Shown piece by piece: positions 8,352 to 16,803 of a DNA stretch of 64,000 nucleotides. This DNA comes from Desulfocurvibacter africanus subsp. africanus DSM 2603 (GTDB taxonomy: Bacteria; Desulfobacterota; Desulfovibrionia; Desulfovibrionales; Desulfovibrionaceae), in NCBI RefSeq assembly GCF_000422545.1, contig NZ_AULZ01000005.1, forward strand, positions 1-64,000, in the 5' to 3' direction. Every line of letters begins with the position of its first letter. Positions within the stretch are counted from its first letter, which is position 1. The notes under the pieces were generated by a model that made no database searches, was not told where the DNA came from, and saw only the letters and a program-made list of their open reading frames with translations. A program made the translations under genes and the position numbers.

Positions 8352-8647
8352 GATGATACCTCCGGAATTTTACTACGAACTCTTTGCGTTATGATACTTG
8401 CCCTGTGCGGTCCACGCCGTTGCAGGGCAGGATATCCTTGCGGTGTTGTATGCCGGGTAGAATTGATTTGCGCGTCGCGGCTATTGCCAGAAAACCCCTC
8501 CCATAGCCGGACGCATGCCAATCTTCTGCCTTTTGAAGCGGTTACGCGCCTGAACGCGCTTCAAGTGCCGATAAGCCCAGCCAATAGCCTCTCGCTTGAG
8601 CGGGTGTCAAGCCACGCCGGGAAATTTATGTTGGAGTGCGAGATTTT
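8352..8647. other. Intergenic region upstream of ferredoxin III
   Basis: 296 bp. It holds the ferredoxin leader with its GGAGG site; a TATCAT hexamer near 8390 on the minus strand could be a -10, without a convincing -35. The part nearer 8647 is the 3' flank of the histidine kinase gene. No gene or terminator hairpin was recognised. Confidence 0.5.
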
Positions 8648-10108
8648 CTACGCTCCGGCGGCGGAGCCCTTGTGGACAGGCAATACGAAGGAGAAGATGT
8701 TGCCTCCCTCCACCGGCTCGTAGCCGACTTCCCCTCCGTGCAGGGTGACGACCTCGCGCACGAAATGCAGGCCATGGCCCGTGCCGTACTCCCCCTGCAC
8801 ATTGGAGCCGCGGAAGCCCTCGGTATACAGCCGGTCGGCCTCTTGCGGCGTCAGGTTGGGACCCGTGGAGAAAACGTAGCAGCGCACGCCATCCTGGCCT
8901 CGGCCGTAGCGATCCGGTTCCAGGGCGCAGCCGTAAGTCACGTACTTCCGTCGGCCCGTGGAATCCTCGACTTCGCGTGTGTACTTCACGGCATTGGAGA
9001 AGAGATTGGAAAAGACCTGACTTATCAGGCCGACGTCCACCTCGGCCTCCAGCTCCGGATCGAGTTGCTTGCCCTCGGGCTCCACGACATCGATGCCCCG
9101 CTCTCCAAGCCGGCCGCGGAAGCGCTCCACCTGGGGCGCCACGATCTGACGCTGAACGTTCGCGGGCTGCATTTCGAGCACGTAATGACCTTGTTCGAAA
9201 TGACCGCGCCGCAGGAGCGTCTCCAGGAACATGCTGGTCTGCTCGTAATGGCGGTAAATCTCCCGAAACTGTTCCATGAGCGACTCGTAGGTGTAGTCCA
9301 TCTCTTTCTGCAGGCGCTTGCAGGCCGCGGTCTGCTCCGAGTCATCAATGGTGCAGCTGCCGGTGAATTCCGCGAACTGGGTGCTTATCTCGCGCAATAC
9401 GCGGATCTTGGATTCCAGGCGGCGGTAGAAAAGCTTGAAGTACATGTTGGGGACTATGACGTTGTGGCCGATATCGTCCACCAGGGAGCGGATGAACTGG
9501 AGGTGCTCGCGGTTCTTGGTGCTGATGAGCCGGTTGTGCAGCTGAAAACCGATGCGGTTGGCGTACTTCTCGAAGAAAAGGCGCTCATGAGGGCTCAGGT
9601 TCTCGGCCGGAGTCACGTCCAGCAAGCCGATGACCGCGCGCTTTGGCGAAAAAGCCATCTGCTCCAGCAAATCGCGGTTGCCCTTGATGGGGATATAGAA
9701 ACGACCGTCCCGCACCGTGGGCATTTGGACGAGCGGCGGCTCCTTCACGACCCCGGGTTCCTCGTCCCAGGGCACGGCCGCCGAGCAACGCCATTCAAGT
9801 CGGTCGTCCTTGCCGATGAGGAAAAGCGTGGCCTGCTTCTGGAAGAAGATCTTGGGCACGAGCACGCACAGGGCATAGAGATCGAAGACGTTGTCGTACT
9901 CTTGGGCCAGATCGAAAAAGATGTTCAAGGCCCGGCTCTCGAGGAGGGTGAAGCGGTAGTCCTCGTAGTCGTCGATCTTCTCGTGGACGCGCGTCTCCAG
10001 GAAGGCCATGCGCTCCCGCCCCGAGGTCCGCGCGTTGCGCCGCGCGTCGCTCTCGGAGGCGGACAGCAGGGACTTGTCATTCTGGACCGTGGCGGGATCA
10101 GGGGTCAC
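8648..10108 (-). CDS. Sensor histidine kinase, soluble, GAF-like N-terminus
   Basis: 486 aa, GTG start with AAGGAGA four bases upstream. No membrane helices. Residues about 55-205 look like a GAF-type sensor region (NIFFDLAQEYDNVFDLYALC, YIPIKGN, AVIGLLDV). The probable phospho-acceptor is in FIRSLVDDIGHNVIVPN, an H-box variant. The HATPase domain shows the N box (VFSNLFSNAVKYT) and the glycine box GTGHGLHFVREVV. No receiver domain is fused and no response regulator lies next to it, so it is an orphan kinase. The input signal is not evident. Confidence 0.85.
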   Translation of the reverse strand: MTPDPATVQNDKSLLSASESDARRNARTSGRERMAFLETRVHEKIDDYEDYRFTLLESRALNIFFDLAQEYDNVFDLYALCVLVPKIFFQKQATLFLIGKDDRLEWRCSAAVPWDEEPGVVKEPPLVQMPTVRDGRFYIPIKGNRDLLEQMAFSPKRAVIGLLDVTPAENLSPHERLFFEKYANRIGFQLHNRLISTKNREHLQFIRSLVDDIGHNVIVPNMYFKLFYRRLESKIRVLREISTQFAEFTGSCTIDDSEQTAACKRLQKEMDYTYESLMEQFREIYRHYEQTSMFLETLLRRGHFEQGHYVLEMQPANVQRQIVAPQVERFRGRLGERGIDVVEPEGKQLDPELEAEVDVGLISQVFSNLFSNAVKYTREVEDSTGRRKYVTYGCALEPDRYGRGQDGVRCYVFSTGPNLTPQEADRLYTEGFRGSNVQGEYGTGHGLHFVREVVTLHGGEVGYEPVEGGNIFSFVLPVHKGSAAGA

Positions 10109-10190
10109 GGGCTCTCCTTCAGTTCATCACCTATGGCCCGAAACCGGCGCGCGGGTCAAGGCGGCCCACGGACTGCTCCCGCCGCGGGCC

Positions 10191-10316
10191 TAGAGCAGAT
10201 TGCTTTTAAGACGCCCGCTCCGGCGTTGACGGCGCAAGTGAATTGCGCCTATGCCTACGCGGCGGCAAGCCATGCCGACGCATGGCTTGCAGAGCATTTT
10301 CAAAAGCAAATGCTCT
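10191..10316 (+). repeat. Family A repeat (copy A3)
   Basis: Complete copy from TAGAGCAGATTGCTTTT to AAAAGCAAATGCTCT. It lies 13 bp after the stop of the minus-strand ino1 gene, with the right end nearest that gene. Confidence 0.92.
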
Positions 10317-10328
10317 CAGGCGGACGGA

Positions 10329-11432
10329 TCACCGCTCGCATTCGCCGCGGATGAACTCCTCGGTAAGGCGGCAGGCCTCGTCATCCGTATACTGCACGGG
10401 CGGGTGCTTCATGAAATAGGCCGAGGGCGAGGTGAGCGCGCCGGCCACGCCCCGCTCGCGGGCAAGCTTGAGGCAGCGGATGGCGTCGATGACCACGCCG
10501 GCCGAGTTTGGCGAGTCCTCCACGGACAGACGGCACTCCAGGCTCATGGGCACGTCGCCGAACAGGCGGCCTTCCAGGCGAATGTAGGCGACCTTGTTGT
10601 CCTTCTGCGACGGCACCCAGTCGCTGGGGCCGATATGGACATGATCACCGGTCAGATGCTGCTCGGTCTGGGATGTCACGGCCTCGGTCTTGGAAATCTT
10701 TTTGGACTGCAGCCGCTGGCGGTCGAGCATGTTCAGGAAGTCGGTGTTGCCGCCGAAGTTGAGCTGATACGTCGAGTCGATCTTGACCCCGCGGTTGCGG
10801 AACAGGCGGGTCAGGGTGCGGTGAACGATGGTCGCGCCCAGCTGCGACTTGATGTCGTCGCCGATGACCGGAATACCTGCTTGCTCGAAGCGGGCGGCCC
10901 ACTCCGGGTTGCTGACGATGAACACGGGGATGTTGTTGACCAGGCTGACCCCGGCCTCCAGGGCGCACTCGGCGTAGAAGCGCGTGGCCTGCTCCGAGCC
11001 CACGGGCAGGTAGTTGAGCAGGATTTCCGCGCCCGTCTCGCGCAGCACGCGCACGACCTCCGCCTTGTCGGGCTGCGCGGCGTCGGCCGGCGCAAAGGTG
11101 TAGCGCTCGTCATAAGCGCGCATGTGCTCGGCCATTCCATCCAGCAAGCGGCCCATGCGCACGCTCACGCCCGCGGGAGGCATGTTCGGGCAAAAAATCT
11201 TCGTGCAGTTGGGCAGACAGTGCATGGCCTCGTGCACATCCTTGCCTACCTTGCGGCGGTCGATGTCCCAGGCCGCCACGACGCGAATATCCGCCGGCGA
11301 GTAGCCGCCCAGGTCCCAATGCATGAGGCCGATGGCTTCCTCGGACTTGCCCTGCCTGTAGAATTCGATGCCCTGAAGCAGTGCGCTGGCGCAGTTGCCG
11401 ATTCCGACTATCGCTATCTTAATTTCTTTCAT
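10329..11432 (-). CDS. ino1: Myo-inositol-1-phosphate synthase
   Basis: 367 aa. Converts glucose-6-phosphate to inositol-1-phosphate using bound NAD. The N-terminal Rossmann motif KIAIVGIGNCASALLQGI and the LNFGGNTDFLNM motif are characteristic of the short prokaryotic/archaeal type. The ATG at 11432 (MKEIKIAIVG) is preferred over a GTG two codons upstream. Last gene of the long minus-strand glycan island and about 100 bp downstream of a CDP-alcohol phosphatidyltransferase, which suggests that the product is built into an inositol phospholipid. Confidence 0.93.
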   Translation of the reverse strand: MKEIKIAIVGIGNCASALLQGIEFYRQGKSEEAIGLMHWDLGGYSPADIRVVAAWDIDRRKVGKDVHEAMHCLPNCTKIFCPNMPPAGVSVRMGRLLDGMAEHMRAYDERYTFAPADAAQPDKAEVVRVLRETGAEILLNYLPVGSEQATRFYAECALEAGVSLVNNIPVFIVSNPEWAARFEQAGIPVIGDDIKSQLGATIVHRTLTRLFRNRGVKIDSTYQLNFGGNTDFLNMLDRQRLQSKKISKTEAVTSQTEQHLTGDHVHIGPSDWVPSQKDNKVAYIRLEGRLFGDVPMSLECRLSVEDSPNSAGVVIDAIRCLKLARERGVAGALTSPSAYFMKHPPVQYTDDEACRLTEEFIRGECER

Positions 11433-11531
11433 TCTCACCTGTCTCCAAGGACCTGAACTTACTAATTCATCCTAGCACGAAAAAAGCTGGGCAACAATAA
11501 ACAGTCACACATTGGCGATGCATACGAGAAC

Positions 11532-12191
11532 TCACGCGGAATCAGGTTCCCGGCTTGCCGGCTTCCGGACCGGAGCCAGGCTGTCCAAACTCCGGCCCAC
11601 GCGCAGCAGCCGGTGACCGGCCGTAAGCAGGCACAGGACCAGATAGAGCCACAGCCCGCCCCAGAGCATGGCGCTCCGGCCTTCCTGGGCCAGCCCGGCG
11701 GCCAGAGCCCAGACCAGAAGATAGACCGTGCGTGCCTCGCGGCTCATGAGCGCCGAGGGGCACGATCCGCCCAGGCCCTCGATGCGGGCCTTGATGTAGC
11801 TGATGAGCAGCGTGGCGGTCATGGCCGCGAAGAACAGGGCCGTGGCCGGGACGAAGTGCGGATCGTCGCGGAACAGAAGCCAGAAGCCGGCCAGGTAGAA
11901 CACGTCGGCCACGCGATCCGTGCTGGAGTCGAGCAGCGCGCCGAAGCGCGTGGACAGCCCCATTTCCCGCGAGACTAGGCCATCCAGGGAGTCGGCCAGC
12001 CCGGACAGGGCCATGGCCGCCAAGCCCCATAGCGGGTGCAGGGCAAAGGCCGGCGGCACGAGGCAAGCCACGGCCAGCCCAGCCACGGTGATGCCGTTGG
12101 GGCCCAGGCCGAGCCCGCGCGCTACGGGCAGCACGCATGCGGCCAGAGTGCGATAGTAGCCCCGGCCAAGCCGACTAGTGCGAAGACCCAT
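11532..12191 (-). CDS. CDP-alcohol phosphatidyltransferase family protein
   Basis: 219 aa from the ATG at 12191 (MGLRTSRLGRGYYRTL). Integral membrane enzyme that moves a phosphatidyl group from CDP-diacylglycerol to an alcohol. The catalytic signature is visible as LADSLDGLVSR followed by FGALLDSSTDR, giving the four conserved Asp; the usual Ala before Arg is Ser. Five or six hydrophobic helices follow. A longer reading starts at an ATG at 12266 that overlaps the methyltransferase stop (TGATG) but adds an atypical Pro/Cys-rich leader. Next to ino1 it is probably a phosphatidylinositol(-phosphate) synthase; the acceptor is inferred from context only. Confidence 0.85.
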   Translation of the reverse strand: MGLRTSRLGRGYYRTLAACVLPVARGLGLGPNGITVAGLAVACLVPPAFALHPLWGLAAMALSGLADSLDGLVSREMGLSTRFGALLDSSTDRVADVFYLAGFWLLFRDDPHFVPATALFFAAMTATLLISYIKARIEGLGGSCPSALMSREARTVYLLVWALAAGLAQEGRSAMLWGGLWLYLVLCLLTAGHRLLRVGRSLDSLAPVRKPASREPDSA

Positions 12192-12265
12192 AAAAATCCG
12201 CCCCCCTGCTGAAAGCCGTGGACCGCACACGGCGAGCGCCTGGCATCCAAAGCCTGGCGCAGGCA

Positions 12266-13081
12266 TCAAACGCGCACCAGGATCAGGCCCACGGAGGTAT
12301 ACGGGTAGCCATGAAAGCGGCTCATGGCCGGCCTGACCAGCTCCCAGTCAACCTCCAGATCCACGCCGCCCTCGATGCGGAAACCCTCGGCGTTAAGGAT
12401 GTGCCGACTCAGGGAATCCCGGTCGAACACGTTCCAATCGACCCGGAAGGAGCGGCCCGGCCCCTCGTGCCACATCTCTTCGGATGCGTCGCGGGCGTAG
12501 TCCGTGGTCAACAGCAACCGGCCGTCGGGCCTGAGCACGCGGCGCAATTCGGCCATTGCCAGAGCAATGCCGGACGCCGGAAAATGCTCGATGACCGAAA
12601 TGCAAAATACGGCTTGAAATACACCCTCGGCGAACGGGAGACAAGCCAGGTTTCCCTGGATGCTCAAATAGTTAAGCCCGTGAAGCGCCGCGAGCCCAGC
12701 CGGAGGGTTCAGGTCCACGGCCGCCACCGACATGCCTTGCGCGGCCAGATAGGCCGGAAAGATGGACCCGCCGCAGCCCGCGTCCAGCACACGGTCGCCG
12801 GGCCGCAAGCCCGCCTGCTCCAGGGCCCAGGGATACTCCCAGCGCTTGCTCGGGTGCAGGTAGGACACATCCTCGCGGGCAGTCATGCGCTCCATCTCGC
12901 GCACGATGTCCCGGTAGTCGGGCCGCTCCAGCTCGGCCAGATCCAGAGGCCGGTTGGGGGCGCGGCAGGCAGATATAATGGGAGCTTGTGAGGAGGGCGA
13001 AGAGGGCCTCCGGCGGCCGGGGGAATCATTCCCCCGGACCCCCGCATTGTTAGCGTTATGCCGTTTGGCATCAGGCGACAT
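12266..13081 (-). CDS. Class I SAM-dependent methyltransferase with repeat-derived N-terminus
   Basis: 271 aa. The SAM-binding motif I is VLDAGCGGSIFPAYLAAQG (about residues 97-115), followed by AAVDLNPP, the LPFAEGVFQAVFCISVIEH region and RVLRPDGRLLLTTD, typical of a small-molecule or sugar methyltransferase. Its start overlaps the end of the GT9 gene by 11 bp and an AGGA site precedes it. Codons for about residues 9-26 coincide with a family B repeat module, so the N-terminus appears to be made of captured repeat DNA; the conserved fold starts near residue 45. Acceptor unknown; the context suggests glycan modification. Confidence 0.85.
   Translation of the reverse strand: MSPDAKRHNANNAGVRGNDSPGRRRPSSPSSQAPIISACRAPNRPLDLAELERPDYRDIVREMERMTAREDVSYLHPSKRWEYPWALEQAGLRPGDRVLDAGCGGSIFPAYLAAQGMSVAAVDLNPPAGLAALHGLNYLSIQGNLACLPFAEGVFQAVFCISVIEHFPASGIALAMAELRRVLRPDGRLLLTTDYARDASEEMWHEGPGRSFRVDWNVFDRDSLSRHILNAEGFRIEGGVDLEVDWELVRPAMSRFHGYPYTSVGLILVRV
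13005..13049 (-). repeat. Family B repeat module inside methyltransferase codons
   Basis: Read on the minus strand the segment matches the family B hairpin unit (ATGCGGGGGTCCGGGGGAAT, then ATTCCCCCGG and CCGCCGGAGG) and lies wholly within the 5' coding part of the methyltransferase gene. Confidence 0.75.
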
Positions 13082-14174
13082 GTTCTTCCTTTTTGTCCTG
13101 GGCAGCCTCGTTCACGCGTCTGCAAGCAGCCATGACCGCCTCGGTCGATACATGGGTTACGCAGCCGCCCGGCCCGGCCAGGTCGGAATACAGGCAACGA
13201 CCGGTGGCAATGCACGCGGGCGGGCCGAAGGTATTCCGCCGGCGCAGGGGGCAAGCCACGTCCGGCTCGACAGCCACGCAGCCTGCGTGGCGCGGCAGGT
13301 AGATGCGCGGGTCCGTGGGGCCGAACACGGCCAAGGCCGGCGTGCCCACTGCCGCGGCCATGTGCAGGAGGCCGGTATCGTTGCAAACAAGCGCCCGGCA
13401 GCGGGCCAGAACGGCTGCCGTAATCCGCAGCGGCAGACAGTTAGCCAGGCGCACCCTGTCCTGGCGGCGCATGGAGGCGAGAACGTGTTGCGCGTCCCCG
13501 GCTTCCGGACCGGCGAGAATGAGCACAGGACGGCCCAGTTCGTCCGCCACCATGTCGGCGACCCTGGCCAATCGCTCTTCGGGCCAACGCTTGAGCGGCG
13601 AGGAAGCCACGGCTGACACGGCCACGACCTGACGATCATCCGCCAAGCCCAGCCCGCGCAGGATCAGTGTCGCGTCCTCGCGCTCATCCTGCTCCAGCGC
13701 CAAGCTTGGCGGGTTGGCGGGGTTCAGCTCAAGTCCCCAGCCACGGCGAATGTCCTCGATCACGGCATCCTGGCCGCTGCCGTTCCGGGCCAGAATAGCA
13801 GGCAGCGCGCCTTCTCCCGAATCCAGGAACAGCCCTCCCCGCCGCCACAAGGCCAGGCGTACGCAGGTCACGGCATGGGACACGTCCAGCACCGCGTCGA
13901 AATTCCGCTCATCCAGCCAGCGTTCCACCTCGGTCGTGGCCACCGCATCGCCATAATCACCCCAATGCCGCAGGCCGAAGCCCTGCACGGCCACGACCTC
14001 GTCAACGCCTTGGTTGCGCGCCACCAGCGCCGTGGCCGGGGCGGCCCCCAAAGCCGTTATGTGCGCTCGCGGGGATGCGCGGCGCAGAGCCCGCAGGGCA
14101 GGCGTCTCCATGACCACGTCGCCGATGCCGTAGCGCAGGCAGACCAGGATGCGTCGCAAGCTGGAAAAATCCAT
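13071..14174 (-). CDS. Glycosyltransferase family 9 (heptosyltransferase-like)
   Basis: 367 aa. GT-B glycosyltransferase of the ADP-heptose:LPS heptosyltransferase family. Visible marks are the N-terminal RILVCLRYGIGDVVMETPAL motif, the second-domain LKRWPEERLARVADM region and the nucleotide-sugar site CNDTGLLHMAAAVGTPALAV with GPTDPR after it. Several cysteines near the C-terminus are unusual. It belongs to the glycan island, between two methyltransferase genes; donor and acceptor sugars cannot be told from sequence. Confidence 0.9.
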   Translation of the reverse strand: MDFSSLRRILVCLRYGIGDVVMETPALRALRRASPRAHITALGAAPATALVARNQGVDEVVAVQGFGLRHWGDYGDAVATTEVERWLDERNFDAVLDVSHAVTCVRLALWRRGGLFLDSGEGALPAILARNGSGQDAVIEDIRRGWGLELNPANPPSLALEQDEREDATLILRGLGLADDRQVVAVSAVASSPLKRWPEERLARVADMVADELGRPVLILAGPEAGDAQHVLASMRRQDRVRLANCLPLRITAAVLARCRALVCNDTGLLHMAAAVGTPALAVFGPTDPRIYLPRHAGCVAVEPDVACPLRRRNTFGPPACIATGRCLYSDLAGPGGCVTHVSTEAVMAACRRVNEAAQDKKEEHVA

Positions 14175-14180
14175 GCCGTC

Positions 14181-14975
14181 CTACCCGCCCCCCGGAGCCG
14201 CGCGGCCCAGGGCGGCCGCGAACTCCTCCTCGAAACCCAGGCCGCGGCGCGACTCGCCCTCTGGGTCGGGTTCGCAGAGCCAGACTTCCGTGCCAGGCCG
14301 GGCGACGACCTTGAGGGCGCGCGTGCGCAAGACGGCTTCCACGCAGGACGGATTCGGCACCCACCAGTTGGTTGGGTCGCCGGCCATGGAGTGCTCCACG
14401 AAGGCCATGCGCGGCCAAGCTTCGGAAACCAGTTCAGCCCGCTGGGCGAAAGGCAGGTCGCGCACCTCCGGCCCCTGCTCCGGGCCGGGCATGATCAGGG
14501 TCTGGAAGGCCAGCAGCCGGCCGACCTTCTCGCGCACGATATCCAGGGCCAGCAGGGGATAGCGCAGGTGGTAGAATACGCCCAGGAACAGCACCAGGTC
14601 GCAGGTCCCGGCCATGCGGGCCAGCTCGTAAACCTGCATGCGCCGGAATTCGATGCGCTCGGCCAGGCCGTAAACCCTGGCGGCCCAGGCGGCCTGGGAC
14701 AGATAGTGCGCGTTGGAGTCGATGGCCGTGACCCGCGCTCCGCGCCGAGCCAGCTCGAAACTGTAGAAGCCCGCGTTGCAGCCGATGTCCAGGACGGTCC
14801 AGCCCGTCATGTCCTGGGGCAGCAGCGGGGCCAGCTCCTGCCACTTGTAGGCCGGAAAATCGCCCAGAAAATGGTCGGGCGCGGTCTGTGTGCCGTCCGG
14901 CAGGTGCAGGTTGTGGAACCAGGGCTGCATGCTTCTGGCCGCGTCGGCCAGGCTGAGTCCAGCGGTTTGGGCCAT
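14181..14975 (-). CDS. CmoB-like SAM-dependent methyltransferase of glycan clusters
   Basis: 264 aa from the ATG at 14975, which has a perfect AAGGAG five bases upstream; the frame is open much further but the extra part is non-protein-like. The N-terminal WFHNLHLPDG...HFLGDFPAYKW block and VLDIGCNAGFYSFELARRGA motif resemble CmoB/DUF1698 methyltransferases, but it is short and set among glycosyltransferases, so tRNA modification is unlikely. From memory it corresponds to a methyltransferase family that recurs in clusters with CgeB glycosyltransferases and a B12 radical SAM protein (unverified). Six bases separate it from the GT9 gene. Confidence 0.85.
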   Translation of the reverse strand: MAQTAGLSLADAARSMQPWFHNLHLPDGTQTAPDHFLGDFPAYKWQELAPLLPQDMTGWTVLDIGCNAGFYSFELARRGARVTAIDSNAHYLSQAAWAARVYGLAERIEFRRMQVYELARMAGTCDLVLFLGVFYHLRYPLLALDIVREKVGRLLAFQTLIMPGPEQGPEVRDLPFAQRAELVSEAWPRMAFVEHSMAGDPTNWWVPNPSCVEAVLRTRALKVVARPGTEVWLCEPDPEGESRRGLGFEEEFAAALGRAAPGGG

Positions 14976-15046
14976 GACGTCTCCTTGCCGCGGCGCCGTG
15001 ACTCCGGCAGCCGCGCGATGTGTCCGGACACGAGTGAGTTGACGCA

Positions 15047-15652
15047 TCACAGAACCGGCAAGGCCCCCGTGTGGTTCAGGCAACGCAACTCCGCGCCCCA
15101 CTCCTCCAGGGCCAGCACGCTCACCGAGGCTGGCTCCAGGACCACGCGCAACACGAAATCCAGAGGCAACCCCAGGAAATGCATGAGCGCCGCGCGAATA
15201 GTGTCGGCATGGCTGACCAGGGCCACCCGGCTTCCGTGATATTCCTCGCGCAAGGCCAGCATGAGCCCAGCCACGCGCGCCTGGACCTCCAGCATGGTCT
15301 CGCCGCCTGGAATGCGCGTGCCGCTGCGGAAGCTGTTGAAGGCCTTCCAGCGCGGATCGCCTTCCAGTTCCGCGTAGCTCTTGCCCGTCCACTGCCCGTA
15401 ATCCAGCTCGTTCAACTCCTGCCGAACATCCACTCGCACCCCGACGGCCTCGGCCAAGGGCGCAGCGGTCTGCCGGGCGCGCTCCAGAGGGCTCGACAGC
15501 ACGGCGGACAGCCCGACGCCGCGCAAGCGTTCGGCCACTTCCCGCGCCTCGCGCCGGCCCCGCTCGGTCAGCTCCACGCTCGGACTGCGGCCGTTGATCG
15601 CCTTGCCCACATTGTCGGCATGGCCATGGCGCACCAGCAGGAACATACTCAT
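15047..15652 (-). CDS. Histidine phosphatase (phosphoglycerate mutase-like)
   Basis: 201 aa. The catalytic RHG motif is in LLVRHGHADN near residue 8; SSPLERARQTA and the second catalytic His in LVSHADTIRAAL are also present, and an ELDYGQWTG segment carries the acid residue. It is closest to the alpha-ribazole phosphatase/cofactor-independent mutase branch (CobC-like). It overlaps the glycosidase gene upstream by four bases (ATGA). In this island it could dephosphorylate a sugar-phosphate intermediate; a role in cobalamin synthesis for the B12 radical SAM neighbour is a less likely alternative. Confidence 0.88.
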   Translation of the reverse strand: MSMFLLVRHGHADNVGKAINGRSPSVELTERGRREAREVAERLRGVGLSAVLSSPLERARQTAAPLAEAVGVRVDVRQELNELDYGQWTGKSYAELEGDPRWKAFNSFRSGTRIPGGETMLEVQARVAGLMLALREEYHGSRVALVSHADTIRAALMHFLGLPLDFVLRVVLEPASVSVLALEEWGAELRCLNHTGALPVL

Positions 15653-16557
15653 GCGAACCTCTTCACGGCCCCGGCACCGGCCGGCACGTAGCGGTCCACG
15701 ACCTGGGCCGCGAAATAGGCAAACTCGCCCGGGTCCAAGGGCGGGCTAGTGTGGCAGGGCCGCTTGCCCCGCGAGGGCGGAGTGAAGCAGAGCGTAACCG
15801 TGACCTCGAACTCCTCCAGGGCCTCCATCTGACGGTCGAACCAGCGCACAGCCTCGGGCCTGTGCCAATCGGCCCAGCTGATGCCCGTGCGCAGCCGGCG
15901 CACGCCTATCTTGCGCAGCCACTCCACGGCCAGCTCCAGGCGGTGGTCCTCGAAGTGGAACCACTGGGCGATGCCCAGTTCGGGATCAAAATGCTCCAGC
16001 GCCGGCTTTGGCCTGCCGTCGGCGCGGATGAGACCCATGTGGAAGTGGCGGTAGTAGGAGCTGCCCTCGCTCTCCTTGTGGCGCGTGGTGGCCTCCCAGG
16101 TGGGCGGCAGGTCGAACAGGCTGTACCAGAAGATCCGCTCGGCCTTGCCGCGCAGCAGCTCGGCCGTGCGCTTGAGGCCGAAGGACTGCACCTCGTAGGC
16201 TCCAAATGTGGACACGCCCACTTCCGTGACCCACACCGGCTTTCCGGTCAGCTCGGCCACCTCGCGCACCTTGTCCGGCCACTCGTCGATCATCCAGTGG
16301 TTCCAGTCCAAGGGAAAACCATGCACGGCCACGGCGTCTACCGCGTCCAGCACGCCGAAGCCGGCCAGCCTGCGCAGAAACTGCGGATCGATGGGCGAGA
16401 TGCCACCCAGAACCTGGGTCAGCCCAGGGCGCGCGTCGCGCATGGCTTGCGAGGCCAGCAGCGCCATGTCCGAAAACTCCCGCCACTCCGGGTCCATGAG
16501 GAAATCCCAGTGCGAGAGGTTGTTGGGCTCGTTCCAGATCTTGACCGCTTCAACCAT
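15649..16557 (-). CDS. Clan GH-A-like glycosidase with permuted halves
   Basis: 302 aa from the ATG at 16557 (GGGAGA four bases upstream). The protein begins almost at the acid/base motif VKIWNEPNNLSHWD, which normally falls on strand 4 of a beta/alpha barrel, and then shows VHGFPLDWN and the likely nucleophile motif VWVTEVGVSTFG. The last 90 residues (VRRLRTGISWADWHRPEA, VTVTLCFTPPSRGKRPCHTS) look like the first strands of the same kind of barrel. The order therefore appears circularly permuted. No signal peptide, so it is cytoplasmic. Homologues are usually labelled beta-xylosidase; substrate unknown. Confidence 0.75.
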   Translation of the reverse strand: MVEAVKIWNEPNNLSHWDFLMDPEWREFSDMALLASQAMRDARPGLTQVLGGISPIDPQFLRRLAGFGVLDAVDAVAVHGFPLDWNHWMIDEWPDKVREVAELTGKPVWVTEVGVSTFGAYEVQSFGLKRTAELLRGKAERIFWYSLFDLPPTWEATTRHKESEGSSYYRHFHMGLIRADGRPKPALEHFDPELGIAQWFHFEDHRLELAVEWLRKIGVRRLRTGISWADWHRPEAVRWFDRQMEALEEFEVTVTLCFTPPSRGKRPCHTSPPLDPGEFAYFAAQVVDRYVPAGAGAVKRFA

Positions 16558-16580
16558 GCATTCTCCCTTTAACTGACTTT

Positions 16581-16800
16581 GTGGAGAGGGCGCTGCCCTC
16601 TCCACGCCTCTCCCGGCAGGGGTGCTGCCCCTGCACCCCGCCAGGGAGATGATCTCCCTGGACCCTGCATTTTGATGACGCGGACGAGTGCGTCGCCGGC
16701 ACGTCCGGACTTCCCCCCAAACATCGCGGGTCCAGGGGCGCGCCTTATCCGACGGCCCTGGCGGGGTGAAGTCTGGAGAGGGGCAGCGCCCCTCTCCAGG
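16581..16800. repeat. Family B repeat pair (copy B1)
   Basis: Two inverted arms. The left arm has hairpins GGAGAGGGCGCTGCCCTCTCC and CCAGGGAGATGATCTCCCTGG; the right arm has GGTCCAGGGGCGCGCC...GGCCCTGG and GGAGAGGGGCAGCGCCCCTCTCC. It fills the gap between the glycosidase and the first CgeB-like gene, both minus strand. Confidence 0.88.
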
Positions 16801-16803
16801 TCT

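Noticed and set aside
8636-10354. 572-codon plus-strand frame opposite the histidine kinase
   Set aside because: Shadow of the kinase gene; it also runs through repeat A3, and the kinase shows intact motifs.
14976-15392. Long N-terminal extension of the methyltransferase at 14.2-15.0 kb
   Set aside because: The extension is antisense-like to the histidine phosphatase coding frame and a perfect AAGGAG precedes the internal ATG at 14975.
15047-15652. Histidine phosphatase as CobC of a B12 pathway
   Set aside because: No other late cobalamin genes are nearby; the overlap with the glycosidase gene favours a sugar-phosphate role, so CobC was not assigned.
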